A DNA stretch of 64,000 nucleotides, taken from positions 66,215,864 through 66,279,863 of the forward strand of contig CM019826.1 of assembly GCA_009763385.1 (NCBI GenBank). Direction: 5' to 3'. A model generated the notes under the pieces. It was not told where the DNA came from and did not search any database. It saw only the letters and a program-made list of their open reading frames with translations. Position numbers and translations under genes: made by a program. Below, in pieces: positions 46,809-57,560 of the stretch (its first letter is position 1; every line of letters begins with the position of its first letter). The stretch comes from Coix lacryma-jobi var. lacryma-jobi. Its lineage: Eukaryota > Streptophyta > Magnoliopsida > Poales > Poaceae.

Positions 46809-48365
46809 TGTTAACACCAGATTTTCGCACGCACGAGAGGATGACAAGAGGGCCCAGCCAGCAGTAAGGGGAGCATTCGGTAAACGACCGGGCGGTCAGC
46901 AAGTTTTCAGGATTTCGGCAAATGCCTGTATAATTGGTTGTTTTGCGAAACGGTGACTCCATTCGGGAAACGAAAATGGCTTGCGCAAGAAAATACGTGA
47001 CAATGGAGGACCCTGAGAAGAATAGGAATGGTATTTGTATCTTTCCAAAATTCGTTGTATAAGTCGTAATCGTTTAGGACTCATGTTTCGTCCAGGGTAT
47101 AAATATAAACCCTCGACCATTGTAAAAACTGTTCACAACCACATCAATACAAACCGGCCCCGTGCCATCTTCGAGTCCTTAGTCGTGTCGTCGAGTTCTT
47201 CGAGAGGAATCATCGATCCGTCGACCTCCGTAAGTACCGGCAACCTTGTTATCATGTCTAGTATCATGCGGTGGATTTAGATATGATGCAAGTAGTCTCG
47301 TATGTTAAGCTTAGTATCGTGCGGCGGATTTAAGCTTATGACGGGAAGTTTTTGCTTGTGCCTTGTATCGTGCGGCGGATTAAGTCATGAGTAAAAATAG
47401 TTATCGGCTCTATTAGATTTGGCAGATCTAATTGATTCATTAAGTTATCATGTGTTATATGTTTTATTTATTTAATTCTTGTAACACTCTTTTGCCCATT
47501 CTAGATTGATCTTTGTTCTGCCTTGTTCCACAAGTTTGCTTGTGCTTTTGCTAATCATAATATCATGATGGCCGGATCAACTTTCAATCCAGATTGTTAC
47601 ATGTCGCGGGTTCATGCATGTTAATTACGATTAGGCTTTGATAAAACTAGGTATCGTGCGGCAGATGCAGGTTTTAGATTAGTCTGATCGTGCTTGCCTG
47701 TTTGTTCCTTCTTCATGGACCCCAATTCGGCTGGTTTGCCGATTTTGGTTATGCTTACATGAGTAACGAGCTTTTATAGATCAGTTCAAATATATGCATG
47801 CTTTTAGCTTGTTATAATTAGATTGTATCATGCGGTGGATTAATCTAATTATAAGAAGTGGTGTAGACTTATAGCAAGTGGTATCATGCGGTGGATTAGC
47901 TTCGCTTGAGTTTATGCCTGACGGCTTTATGAAAACTAAACGTGCGGCAGATTAGTTGGATTAGCCTATGCATGTGTTATTTTTGAATAGATCTATTTTT
48001 GCATGTTACCTGTTTATAACATCTTTAATTCGTTCAAAGTATGTCTCTTTTTACATACGCATTCGGCAGTTAAATATGCTTTACACACTCTGTTTTCATA
48101 TTCGCCGAATGATTTTACAAACATGCTTTGACAGACAGCTTCTATAGTTGTGTGCCGTCGTGATTGGCTTTCAAAGCCGTACATATGGAACTGTCTGGTC
48201 TCACCCGACATGTTCCTAAGGTATTCTCACGTTTTTATCCCTTGTTGGTTTTCAGGTCAAACCGACTGGCATGTCTCCGGAATCAACATACTCCGGGCAC
48301 CAGATTGATGCCAGCTTTTTGGCTTGCTGTGTGTTTGGCGCGAGGTGTCACTTTTTGCGCCAACT
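46809..48365 (+). mobile_element. 3' LTR of E-plus a
   Basis: Essentially identical to 26175-27730, including the terminal CCAACT. It is preceded by the PPT ATTGAGGGGGCATG and followed by CCTTC. Confidence 0.9.
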
Positions 48366-48370
48366 CCTTC

Positions 48371-49640
48371 ATATATTTTTTTGATTTCATCAAGATCTTC
48401 TGTTGTACGTCACTTCTCGTGAACTCTTGATCTTCTTTGAGCTTCGGTAATGGAGGAATAAACAGAATCTTTTCAAAAGTTCATCAACTTCAAAACACGC
48501 TCGAGACCCAAATTTTGCACACATTGGTCTTATTTCGGCTTCATCATCAACACTTTATTCGTTGTCAGCCGACAAGAAACTTGGTCTCAACTCTTCTCCA
48601 TTACCACTAGTCGGATTATTTGTTTAAAAATTGCTCTGAGAGCCGATTGTTTGAATCGGCTGTTGGTCCTTGTCGAAAACGTTCACAGGACCTGCTTCCC
48701 AAGATCTCCCAGAGAAGCACTCGACACCATCGTATTCCCAGTAGATGGGCTCTGCATTAGCAACACTCACCGAATCATCAGCATGCACGATTTCGACGTC
48801 ATCTCCAATCCACTGGATGAGGAATTGGTGCATAGTTGACGGCACACAGCAGTTTGCATGTATCCAATCTCTTCCTAATAGCAAACTGTATGCCCCCTTG
48901 CCATCAATGACGAAGAAAGTAGTGATCAAAGTCTTAGACCCAATCGTCAACTTGACATGAACTGCCCCCCGAGTATTGGAAGAATTACCAGCAAAGTCTC
49001 TTAATACCATGTCGGTCTTCAATAAATCTTCACTTGTCATCCCGAGCTTCCTGAAGGTAGCATACGGCATGATATTTATAGCAGCCCCTCCATCAATGAA
49101 CATTTTGGTCAATGGCTTGCCATTAACATACCCCCTCATATACAATGGCTTTAAGTGTCGATGCTTAGCTAGTTTATCAAATACCGCCCGTTGAGCCAAG
49201 ACGAGATGAGCCAACAAGTCTTGAAATTCATCTTCATCAAAATCTGAATACACCTCGTCTTGGAAATCTTGGCCTTCGGGAGCTATGAACTCTGATGGGA
49301 GAAAGAACGCCATGCATGCATCAGCCGAATGATCACCTCCATTCGGATTCTCTTTAGGACGCCAAACTTGTTTCGTCTTGGCACCCGCTTGCGCTAACTC
49401 TCTATTTCTTAGGCGCTGCACTCTCCTTTTCTGGCTCTTTCTTAATCCTGGTGGACACCACTGTCCTTTCTGCCAGACATACTCACAGTATTCTTCTTCT
49501 CCAGTGCAAGCCCAATTTCGATCGGCAAATCCTCTTCCTTGCCGATTCTCGGAACTGTTTATTTTTAAGCGCCGATTGTCCCCAGGGACTCGTGCCCCAA
49601 GTCTTTCATGGACAGAACGGTGGTTGACCCGAGACTGCCT
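48371..49640 (-). CDS. E-minus protease and pol remnant, unit a
   Basis: Same as unit b: protease frame 49421-48624 with FIDGGAAINIMP and LLGRDWIHAN, in frame upstream to the TAG near 49653. The linker/RNase H remnant (48371-48623) ends at the CCTTC duplication. The protease domain appears intact but separated from gag by stop codons. Confidence 0.75.
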
Positions 49641-49652
49641 ATATTCAGAATA

Positions 49653-51841
49653 CTAATCACTGCATTCAGGGCAGTTGTTCTTAGCAGGCAGCTTCAAGCC
49701 TTCGTTCCAACAATACTTGAAGAACGAGCATCCCCAATGTGATTGCTCTTGTTCCTTCACATCTTTTCGCTCTTCCCGGTACATTTCCTCTTCGTACCTT
49801 CGTTGTTTCTCCAGGAACTTCTGTTCTTCATAAAACCTCAGTTTCTGATACCGTTCCTTCTTTCGATGCCACTTATTCAACAAAACACGCGTCGTGACCC
49901 TGGGCCTGGATCTTTCACCCATTTCAGTTCGGCTATTTTGGAACCGAACCTTCTGCTGAAATTCTTTATCTGTGATTTGCCGACCAGGGTCAACAGCACC
50001 AGCTTCCCTCGCTCTATCAGAGGTCAATACTTTCATCTTGTTTTTGCCCCTGGGGTCAGCTACGTTAACCATATTAACAGAGAAAGACACAGTATTTTGT
50101 CCAAAAGGGCTACCATCGACTTTCATCTTCCCATCAAACCTCAGATGCCCATCCTGGATTGCTTTCTGGATCCGCACTCTGAACACTCGGCAGTCATTTA
50201 TGGAGTGGGATTTGGTATTATGGAAACCGCAATACTTCTTATCCTTGACCCCTTCAGGGTCCAGCATAGGATGACCTTCCGGCAACTTGATGCGTCCTTC
50301 CTTCAATAAGTATTCAAATAATTTATCCGACTTGGAAACATCAAAGTCATAAGTACCTTTTTGTTGCCTTAGCCATCGCTGGTTGACTTGAGTCGGCTCC
50401 TTAGCCCAGACTATCTCGGTCGCAGCCACTTCATCTTCATCATTATATTCAGCTGCTTCTTCTAAGAAAGCCTGATACATCTCGGCAGCCACGTCGCCCT
50501 TCTGGAACTGATTATTTGTTCTGAACCCCTGGGCTTGACTACTCATCATTGCTAACCGTTGTGATAACTACCCGAGGTCATCAAAATCCATGCCGAATAG
50601 TTTCTCCTTGATACTCGGCAACATGCCAGTTATGGCTATTCCCAGCAATTGATCATCTGGTATATTCAAGGAATAGCAAAGATTTTTGGTCTCCCTGAAC
50701 CTGCGCAGATATTCTTGCGGTGTCTCGCCAGGTTTCATCCTTAGACTCATGAGATCGAACAACTTCTTCTCACTTGTTCCCGTAAAGAAGTACGAGTGGA
50801 ATTTCTGTTCTAGCTCTGCCCATGTATTGATAGAATTTGCTGGCAGAGAAGCGAACCACGAGAAGGCTGGTCCTGTCAATGACAACAGGAAGTACCGAAT
50901 CCTCCAAGCTTCATCTGTAGACGCCTCTCCAAGTTGCATCAAGTATCGGCTGATGTGTTCTATGGTACTGGTGTCATCCTGACCCGAAAACTTGGTGAAA
51001 TCAGTAGGAGGCTGTACTCTTGGAGGAAGTGCTACCTGATTGTACCACTCTGGGTAAGGGGACTTATAAGCATATGACTGATTCTTTGGTTTGAGGCCGA
51101 ATTGATTTTGCATCATATCAGCCATTCTATGCATGATGAGGTCAATACTCGAATCTAGAGCTGCTTGCGCTTGCCCCCCAGGATTTAGTCCTGCTGAACT
51201 CTAGTAGCCTGGATTTGGAAGAGCAATAATTGCGCTATAATCAACGAACTCCTGATACCCATCTCCAAACATATTCCTTTGTACCCTGTTCGTTGCAGGA
51301 GACACTCTGGAAGCAGTTTGCGGGACCTTCCCTGTTGTGCCGAACGTGAGCTCTCCATAAGTTTGGGGAGGTTGTTGCATCTCATGAGGAACTATCCCAC
51401 CTGTGCTTGTGCCAGCTCTGCCATCTTCGGCAATCCTCCGACGTTGAGGTACTGGAACAACAGTGGCCCCTGCATCGGACCACCGGCTTCTTCAAAGCAT
51501 TTATCCATTGCTGGACCGAAAGTACTAACCATGACGGCACGAAAAGTATTCAAGAAAGCCGACTGATGATTGGTCATGGCCTCTGATACAACTTTGTACA
51601 TTATCCCAGTCATCTTCTGAATAGCTTCCTCTTCAGTACCGTCGGATGGCTCGGGTTGGTGATGAGGAAGAATCCTCGGGAACGGTTGCTTCTGGAAGAC
51701 TTTGCCGCTCTTGTTCTTGGAAAAGGTCATCAGGCATTTGCTCTGAAGTTCATCACAAGTTTGTTGTACTAAACCTTTCAACTCTGGTGACAAATCATCC
51801 ATGGTCACATCCAGAACCTGATCGTCACTGATCTCAGGCAT
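49653..51841 (-). pseudogene. E-minus gag, unit a (best copy)
   Basis: The likely start is the ATG at 51841 (MPEISDDQVL). Open frames: 51841-51392 (N-terminal acidic part), 51134-50568 (gag core with PEWYNQVALPPRV and MKPGETPQEYLRRF) and 50549-49653 (zinc knuckle CGFHNTKSHSINDC and CPECSD tail). Breaks are a frame change near 51380, a TAG near 51205 and a TAG after DFDDLG. It lacks the cluster of one-base indels seen in unit b, so most of those arose in (or are errors of) unit b. Confidence 0.85.
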
Positions 51842-51880
51842 CTTGAAACAAATTGGTCCCACCGGGCTTGCCAAAAAGTG

Positions 51881-53454
51881 TGTTGATGCAAAATTGGTTG
51901 ACCGCGCCTCACACATAGCAAGCCAAAAAAACTGGCTTCAATCGGGTGCCTGGAGTGTGTTGAATCCGGAAATGTGCCAGTCGGTTTGACCTGAAAACCA
52001 ACAAGGGATAAAACTGTGAGAATACCAATGGAACATGTCAGGTGAGACCAGACAGTTCCATATGTACGGCTTTGAAAGCCAATCACGATGGCACACAGCT
52101 ATAGAAGCTGTCTGTCAGAGCATGTTTTATAGAGTCATTCGGCTAGTATGAAAACAGAGCATGTAAAGCATATCAACTGCCAAATGCGCATGTAAAGGGA
52201 AACATGCTTGCACAGATAAAAGGTGTCATTAAAACATTGTAAACAGGTAACTTGCAAACATAAATCTATTTAAACAACACATGCATAGATTAATCCGACT
52301 AGTCTGCCGCACTTCTAGTCTTCATAAACCCGTCAAGCATAAACTCAAGCGAAGCTAATCCACCGCATGATACCACTTGCCATAAGTCTACACCACTTCT
52401 TATAATTAGATTAATCCACCGCATGATACAATCTAGCTAAAAGCATGTATTTATTTAAACAGATCTATAAAGCTCATTACTCGTGTAAGCTTAACCAAGA
52501 TCGGCAAATTAGCCGAGTTGGGGTCCATGAGGAAGGAACAAACAAGCAAGCATGATCGGAGAAATCTAAAAACCTTCATCTGCCGCACGATACCTAGTCT
52601 TATCAAAGTCTAATCGTAACTAACATGCATGAACCCGCAACATGTAACAATCTAGATTGGATGTTGATTCGGCCATCATGATCTTATAATTAACAAAAAA
52701 AAAAACACAAGCAAACTTATGAAACAGGGCCGAACAAAGATCAATCTAAATTGGGCAAAAGAGTGTTACAAGAATTAAATAATAAAACACATAACACATG
52801 ATAACTTAATGAATCTATCAGATCTGCCAAATCTAATAGAGCCGATAACTATTTTTACCCATGAATTAATCTGCCGCACGATACAAGGCATAAGCAAAAA
52901 CCACCCGTCATAAGCTTAAATCCGCCGCACGATACTAAGCTTAACGAACGAGACTACTTGCATCATATCTAAAGCCACCGCATGATGCTAGAAATGATAG
53001 CAAGGTTGCCGGTACTTACAGAGGTCGACGGATCGATGATTCCTCTCGAAGAACTCGACGACACGACTAAGGACTCGAAGATGGCACGGGGCCAGTTTGT
53101 ATTGATATGGTTGTGAACAATTTTACAATGGTCGAGGGCTTATATTTATACCCTGGACGAAACACGAGTCCTAGACGATTACGACTCATACAATGAAATT
53201 TGGAAAGATACAAATCCTATTCCTATTCTCTTCGGCGTCCTTTATCGCCACGTGTCTTCCGTGCAGGCCGGCTTTTACCTGCCATATTCATGTTGTCGAA
53301 TGGAGTCATATCCTCGTAAAATAGCCGACCGCATAGACATTTGCCGAAGACTCTGAAGGCTAACCATCCACTTGGTTGCTCGCCGAATCCCCTTTTCACT
53401 GTCTATTGGGCCCACCTGTCATAAGCTTGTGCATGCGAAAATCCAGTGTTAACA
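51881..53454 (-). mobile_element. LTR-a of E-minus, outer 5' LTR of the array
   Basis: The minus strand starts at 53454 with TGTTAACACTGG; the CTGG replaces CCGG of the other copies. It ends at 51881 next to the primer site. Outside lies the copia fragment, not a PPT, so this is the true right end of the array. Confidence 0.88.
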
Positions 53455-54446
53455 AGACTATGAGGAGACGTTTGCTCGTGTAGCTTGTTTGGAGGCAATT
53501 AGGATTCTCTTGGCATTTGGTGCATCCAAAGGTTTTAAACTTCTTCAAATGGATGTCAAGAGTGCCTTCCTAAACTGCTACATTGAAGAAGAGGTGTATG
53601 TGAAACAACCCCCTTGTTTTAAAAACCCCAAGTTTCCAAACCATGTGTTTAAACACCACAAAGCTTTATATGGTTTGAAATAAGCCCCTAGAGCCTGGTA
53701 TGAGCGTTTGAAAACCTTTTTGCTTGCTAAGGGTTTTAAAATGGGATGTGTTTACAAAACGCTTTTTCTCCGCAAGCAAGGTACTGATTCTCTCTTGGTA
53801 CAGATTTATGTGGATGATATCATTTTCGGTGGTTCTTCTCATGCCTTGGTTGCCAAGTTTGCAGATATTATGAGCAGGGAATTTGAGACGATCATGATGG
53901 GCGAGTTGACTTTCTTTCTCGGATTGCAAATTAAGTAATCTCGAGAAGGGACGTTCGTGCACCAGGGCAAGTACACGAAGGACATAGTGAAGAAGTTCGA
54001 TATGGGTGAGGCCAAGCCTCTTCCAACGCCCATGTCAACTACGACGACCCTATATGCGAACGAGGATGGAGAAGCTGTGGACCAGAAGGAGTACCGGAGT
54101 ATGATCGACTCGCTACAGTACCTAACGGTAACACGACCGGACAACTAGTTCACGGTGTGTCTTTGCGCGCGCTTTCAGGCTTCACCGCGCACCTCTCACC
54201 GTTAGGAGGTCAAGCGTATTATGAGGTACCTTTGTTTCACACCTGAGTTCGGATTATGGTATTCTGCTTCTTCCACTCTCTCGCTTTGCGGTTATTCGGA
54301 TGCTGATTTTGCTGGTTGCCGTTTTGATCGCAAGTCCACTTCTGGGACTTGTCAGTTCTTCCATTGTTTCTTGGTCTTCTCGCAAGTAGTCTAGTGTCGC
54401 CCAGTCTACCACAAAGGCTGAATATGTTGTTGCGGCTAGCTGTTGT
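53455..54446 (+). pseudogene. Ty1/copia reverse transcriptase-RNase H fragment
   Basis: Reading frames with stops encode copia-type RT: YEETFARVACLEAIRILLAF, LQMDVKSAFLNCYIEEEVYV, the catalytic LVQIYVDDIIFGG (near 53808) and MMGELTFFLGLQIK. Next come PLPTPMSTTTT and the RNase H segment GYSDADFAGCRFDRKSTSGT, ending at KAEYVVAAS-like sequence by 54440. Premature stops lie at 53683, 53938 and 54148. The left end is cut by the E-minus array at 53454. The sequence style resembles Sirevirus-type copia. It encodes no working protein. Confidence 0.88.
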
Positions 54447-54774
54447 TGTTAGGACCGGCTTAGCATATAGCCGGAGGAGCAGGCCCATTAGTGGCTAATT
54501 GAGTCGCAGGGATTAGGGGCTCTAAGCCCATATTTATTTCAGTTATTTTTGATAGACTATAAATAGGAGTTGTAAGACACTTGGATAATTAAGCAAGAGC
54601 AATCTATTCACTCGGCTTCTTTAGGGAGCCAGGAGACCCCAACCTGCCCTAGCCGCCTCCTGCCTCCTCTCTCACGCGCGACCACGGTGCCCCAGCACCG
54701 CCGTCGTCTTCCTCCTCCGAGAAGCCACCCCTACAATCTCTGTACGATCGCCGGTAGGATTCGTAGACCTACCA
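54447..54774 (+). mobile_element. Ty1/copia-type LTR (328 bp)
   Basis: It starts TGTTAGGACC and ends CTACCA. CTATAAATAGG near 54558 is a TATA-like site. Three bases after the end comes TGGTATCAGAG, the classic initiator-methionine-tRNA primer site, so this acts as a 5' LTR. It directly follows the broken RNase H sequence, so it may have inserted there or may belong to the same element after a deletion. Confidence 0.8.
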
Positions 54775-54777
54775 ATC

Positions 54778-54788
54778 TGGTATCAGAG
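54778..54788 (+). other. Initiator tRNA-Met primer-binding site
   Basis: TGGTATCAGAG is complementary to the 3' end of plant initiator methionine tRNA, the usual primer of Ty1/copia elements. Confidence 0.85.
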
Positions 54789-54800
54789 ATCTCGGATTCG

Positions 54801-54956
54801 ATGTCTGCACCACTCTCCTCCCAACCGATCACCACCACCTCCTCCACCACCACCCAACCCACCACCTCCCAGCCATCGACCATGTCCCGACCACCGGTGA
54901 ACAGCACCTCGACGGTGGTGCAGTCGGGCGCCCACTACGTGGTTTTCACCCTTTAA
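54801..54956 (+). pseudogene. Copia gag N-terminus, truncated
   Basis: An ATG at 54801 opens MSAPLSSQPITTTSS, a Thr/Pro/Ser-rich start typical of copia gag leaders, continuing to GAHYVVFTL and a stop near 54956. No gag core follows, so the element is cut here. Confidence 0.55.
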
Positions 54957-55480
54957 CCATGAAACACTTTGGCAACACCACTCATTTGGGTGCAATAGGG
55001 GGGTACTATGACACCCAAACACTGAATTGGTAGTAATATGTGTGCATATTGCTACACTTTAAGTGTGTTGTGATATTGTTTGTTTTGGTTGCAACAAGGT
55101 CATGATAATGCACCCATTTTAAGGATTTCTGTTGCAATTTGTTCATTGTACAACTACACCAAATTTGAGTTGCATTAGCAGTTCATTTGTTGCAATAGAA
55201 AGGAGATATGGCAACCATATTAGCTTTGGTTGGTTATGAAGGGCAATATAACGACCATTGATGTAGGTTGCAACAAGCTTGGCACGTTGTGGCAATAACT
55301 ACATGGCTATTGCATCCTTTCTAGCTGCGAGATGCAATATCATGTATGTGTTGCCACCATTTTTGTGTGGTAATAATACTGGCCATAGTCGTGGCAGCTG
55401 GTATATGTCTATTGCAATGAAGTCTTACTTGGTTGCACTCAAATTTTATTCCTCTATACATAATATAGGTAGGTAAACAG
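54957..55480. other. AT-rich region with dispersed GCAAC/GCAAT motifs
   Basis: No gene is seen. More than a dozen short motifs of the type TTGCAAC, TGCAATA or GGCAAC occur on the plus strand within about 500 bp (near 54968, 55092, 55133, 55187, 55210, 55268 and 55293). Dense short repeats of this kind recall the subterminal regions of CACTA-type DNA transposons, but no CACTA terminus was found. It may also be the upstream region of the GRF gene. Confidence 0.4.
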
Positions 55481-55577
55481 TCCCAATTCCCACGCCACAT
55501 TTTCCTTTCCCAATCCGCGCCCGTCGCCGCCGCCACCGTCCCCCCTGCTCGCACGTCGATCGACATTGGCGTTTGTT

Positions 55578-55597
55578 ATGGATCTAGGTATGGCGGC
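55578..55597 (+). pseudogene. First codons of the GRF zinc-finger gene, cut by the Athila-like insertion
   Basis: ATG at 55578, with a second in-frame ATG at 55590, begins Met-Asp-Leu-Gly-Met-Ala and breaks at 55597 in the middle of a codon. With the insertion and one GCGGC removed, the frame continues as Ala-His-Thr-Glu at 63076. The preceding 55480-55577 is a C-rich leader typical of grass 5' UTRs. The coding continuation lies 7.5 kb away at 63071-63629. Confidence 0.65.
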
Positions 55598-57178
55598 TGT
55601 TGACGGTTCTTAACGACATATTTCTACCGTCAACATGACCCATAAAAAGGAAGAAAGTCACATATTCTACTCACATATACCTTTATCGCTAACCAATTTC
55701 CACATGTATTGCAAAAGTATGTTTTGTAGACCATAAACTTGTATACAGGTGGAAAGTAGATAAAAAGGCGCAATTCGACACGATCAAATGCGCAAAACAA
55801 CAAGAGGAATAAAAGCCCATACAAAAGTGCTGCAAAATTCAACTAGATTCAGACTCAGCACGACGTTTTAGGCCAAATGGGCTTTGGCCCAGCCCACGGG
55901 GGCCCAGCCAGGGGGCGGCCGCCCCCTGGGTCGGCCGCCCCCCTGCTGACGTCACTCGTCCACCGCCTTTGCAGAGGCGGTACATTCATTGTTCTTAAGA
56001 CGGTGCCAGGTGCAAATTGCAGAAAACCCCCTATTGAACCGACCTAGAACCCCTATATAAGCATGGGGAGAGGACCTCTCACAATATCAAGTATCAAGAT
56101 ACAAGAGAAGATGTAGAGAGGAAGAGCTTCACTCATATCCTTAGCCTTTAGGTTAGGAATAGAATAGGGAGCGAGATAGAGAGTAGAGTAAGAGAAGTAG
56201 TAAAGTGACCGGCTCCATCCCCTAGTTGCACTAGTCGGGAGGCCGAAGTGTTGACTACTCTCCACGCTGTACCTCTGCAACCCACTGTACCTCTACAACC
56301 CAACTTACTACATTGGAGTAAGAAAAGGTTGAGTTCTACTTTTGTTCTAGTAAGTTCTCGAGCATTGTTATCTTGTTCTTACAATCTTGCGGGTTCGTTG
56401 TCCATCTTTTGGTGGATACTCTAGTAGAGGAACCTCTGAATCATTTGGAGGGGTTCCTGGCCAACGCTAGAGTAGTAGCTAATAGCGTAGACGTGGTGTC
56501 TAAGCTAAGAACTACCCTCGTTTGCCTCGTATCCCACGGGTGAGGGGTCGGCGGCAGGTGGTGACAGCCCTGTTTGCCCTTAGTTTCCCCCACGTTCGGA
56601 TACGGCGTAGAGCTATAGGCCAGAGTTACTTGGCAGACCAGGTATAAGCCGGTGCCCGAAGTAAGGTTGTGAAAACACGTTACCTTGTTCGAGGCTTCTA
56701 AGCATTAGAAGAACCTCGCTACCCAAGTCATTCCCCTCTTTTCTCTCTAGGGTTTATTAGATCCGTGACCTTGAACACTTCTGTTCCCTGAGAAATTACG
56801 ATACCCTGTATACCACCGGGTGAAATGCTACAACGGTATTTCCGTGCGCTTGCGGACTTTGGCTGCTTCGCTAAGATTTACCAACTATCGTGCGGTATAT
56901 GCTTGGCATATCACAAGGCAATGGCGCTATCCTTGTGGCATGTTAAGAAATACCGACACGGCACTTCTTGGCGCTTTTGCTGAGGATAGCTTAAAACCCT
57001 ATCTTCTGTGATTGCGTTAAGAAATGTCAACAAGCATTTCTGGCGCCGTTGCCGGGGATGGATCGTAAGGTCCATTCTTAGTAACGACGTTAGTAAATGT
57101 CAACAAGCATTTCTGGCGCCGTTGCCAGGGATGGATCGTAAGGTCCATTCTTAGTAACGACGTTAGTAAATGTCAACA
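55598..57178 (+). mobile_element. 5' LTR of the Athila-like element
   Basis: It starts TGTTGACGG and ends ATGTCAACA. TATATAA (56054-56060) is the likely TATA box. A perfect 22-bp GC-rich palindrome centred on GCGGCCGC lies at 55908-55929. The last ~150 bp contain two 73-bp repeats, each carrying a copy of the primer site. Confidence 0.88.
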
Positions 57179-57204
57179 AGCATTTCTGGCGCCGTTGCCG
57201 GGGA
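57024..57204 (+). repeat. 73-bp repeats carrying the primer-binding site (three primer sites)
   Basis: ATGTCAACAAGCATTTCTGG begins at 57024, 57097 and 57170, exactly 73 bp apart. Each is followed by a tRNA-Asp-type primer site (at about 57041, 57114 and 57187; the middle one has an A in place of G). The 3' LTR contains two of these repeats (about 62916-63061) and then ends ATGTCAACA. The functional primer site should thus be the third, at 57187. Confidence 0.9.
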
Positions 57205-57560
57205 ACGGTTGTCGTTTTTAGTCTCTGAACCTAGTTGCCCATGTATCCTTGTGCTGAAAAAAAAATCTTTATCTTTTATCCTATGAAACACAAATACCAT
57301 TCCCGTAAACCTACCGCCATGAAGCTGGATTCAAAGCCAAACCCTTTTTGCTTCATCAGAGGAGTTCCTGATTGAATTCAAGGATTATGGCAGAACCTTG
57401 ACCTTACCTTGGCACGAAAGGAACACGTTCCTTTTTAGGGAAGTTTCTCCTAACACGGAACCTTCAAAGGAGTGGTTAATGGAGGCGAAATGTTCTTCTA
57501 AAGCAATTTAGATTCTTTCACCTTCCATAACTACAACTTATTCGTTTAGGGGAATTTCCA
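57205..57560 (+). other. Athila-like leader and decayed upstream coding sequence
   Basis: After the primer site comes an untranslated-type leader, then a short frame from ATG near 57319 (MKLDSKPNPFCFIRG) that soon ends. Fragments such as EWLMEAK continue with stops. No gag zinc knuckle was found. Confidence 0.4.

Larger units (their letters stand above)
35853..48365 (+). mobile_element. E-plus a: second full-length copy
   Basis: LTRs 35853-37320 and 46809-48365, CCTTC duplications at 35848-35852 and 48366-48370. The gene order equals E-plus b. From about 36060 to 37950 it differs from copy b by real substitutions. Around 36.1-37.1 and 37.9-40.1 kb it also carries many one-base indels. From about 40.1 kb onward it is almost identical to copy b. 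Confidence 0.88.
4127..53454. repeat. Tandem array, ~20.63-kb period, 2.4 units, sharing LTRs
   Basis: Sequence recurs at a near-constant offset of about 20,630-20,640 bp. Examples are the minus LTR edges at 12174 and 32811, the plus LTR starts at 15217 and 35853, and the pol ends at 20003 and 40631. Reading the minus strand from right to left the order is LTR-a (51881-53454), interior a, LTR-b (31246-32811), interior b, LTR-c (10605-12174), interior c, the last cut by the insertion at 4126. Each interior contains the same E-plus insertion at the same site. Units a and b are near-identical; c differs by scattered substitutions and small indels. Confidence 0.85.
31246..53454 (-). mobile_element. 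E-minus unit a (with nested E-plus a)
   Basis: This has the same architecture as unit b: LTR-a (51881-53454), gag and protease (48624-51841), pol remnant (48371-48623), E-plus a (35853-48365), antisense genes (32813-35174), PPT and LTR-b. The right edge of LTR-a, ending GTTAACA at 53454, abuts a Ty1/copia RT fragment. The first bases there, AGACT, would be the target-site duplication, but the matching left end is outside the window. Confidence 0.85.

Noticed and set aside
53455..54446. RT fragment as part of the Tat array or a virus-derived sequence
   Set aside because: The IYVDD box, the PLPTPM segment and GYSDADFAG are Ty1/copia-type, and the boundary coincides with the end of LTR-a.
57024..57204. 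Three tRNA genes suggested by repeated tRNA-complementary 18-mers
   Set aside because: Only the primer-site complement is present; no cloverleaf arms or internal promoter boxes surround it.
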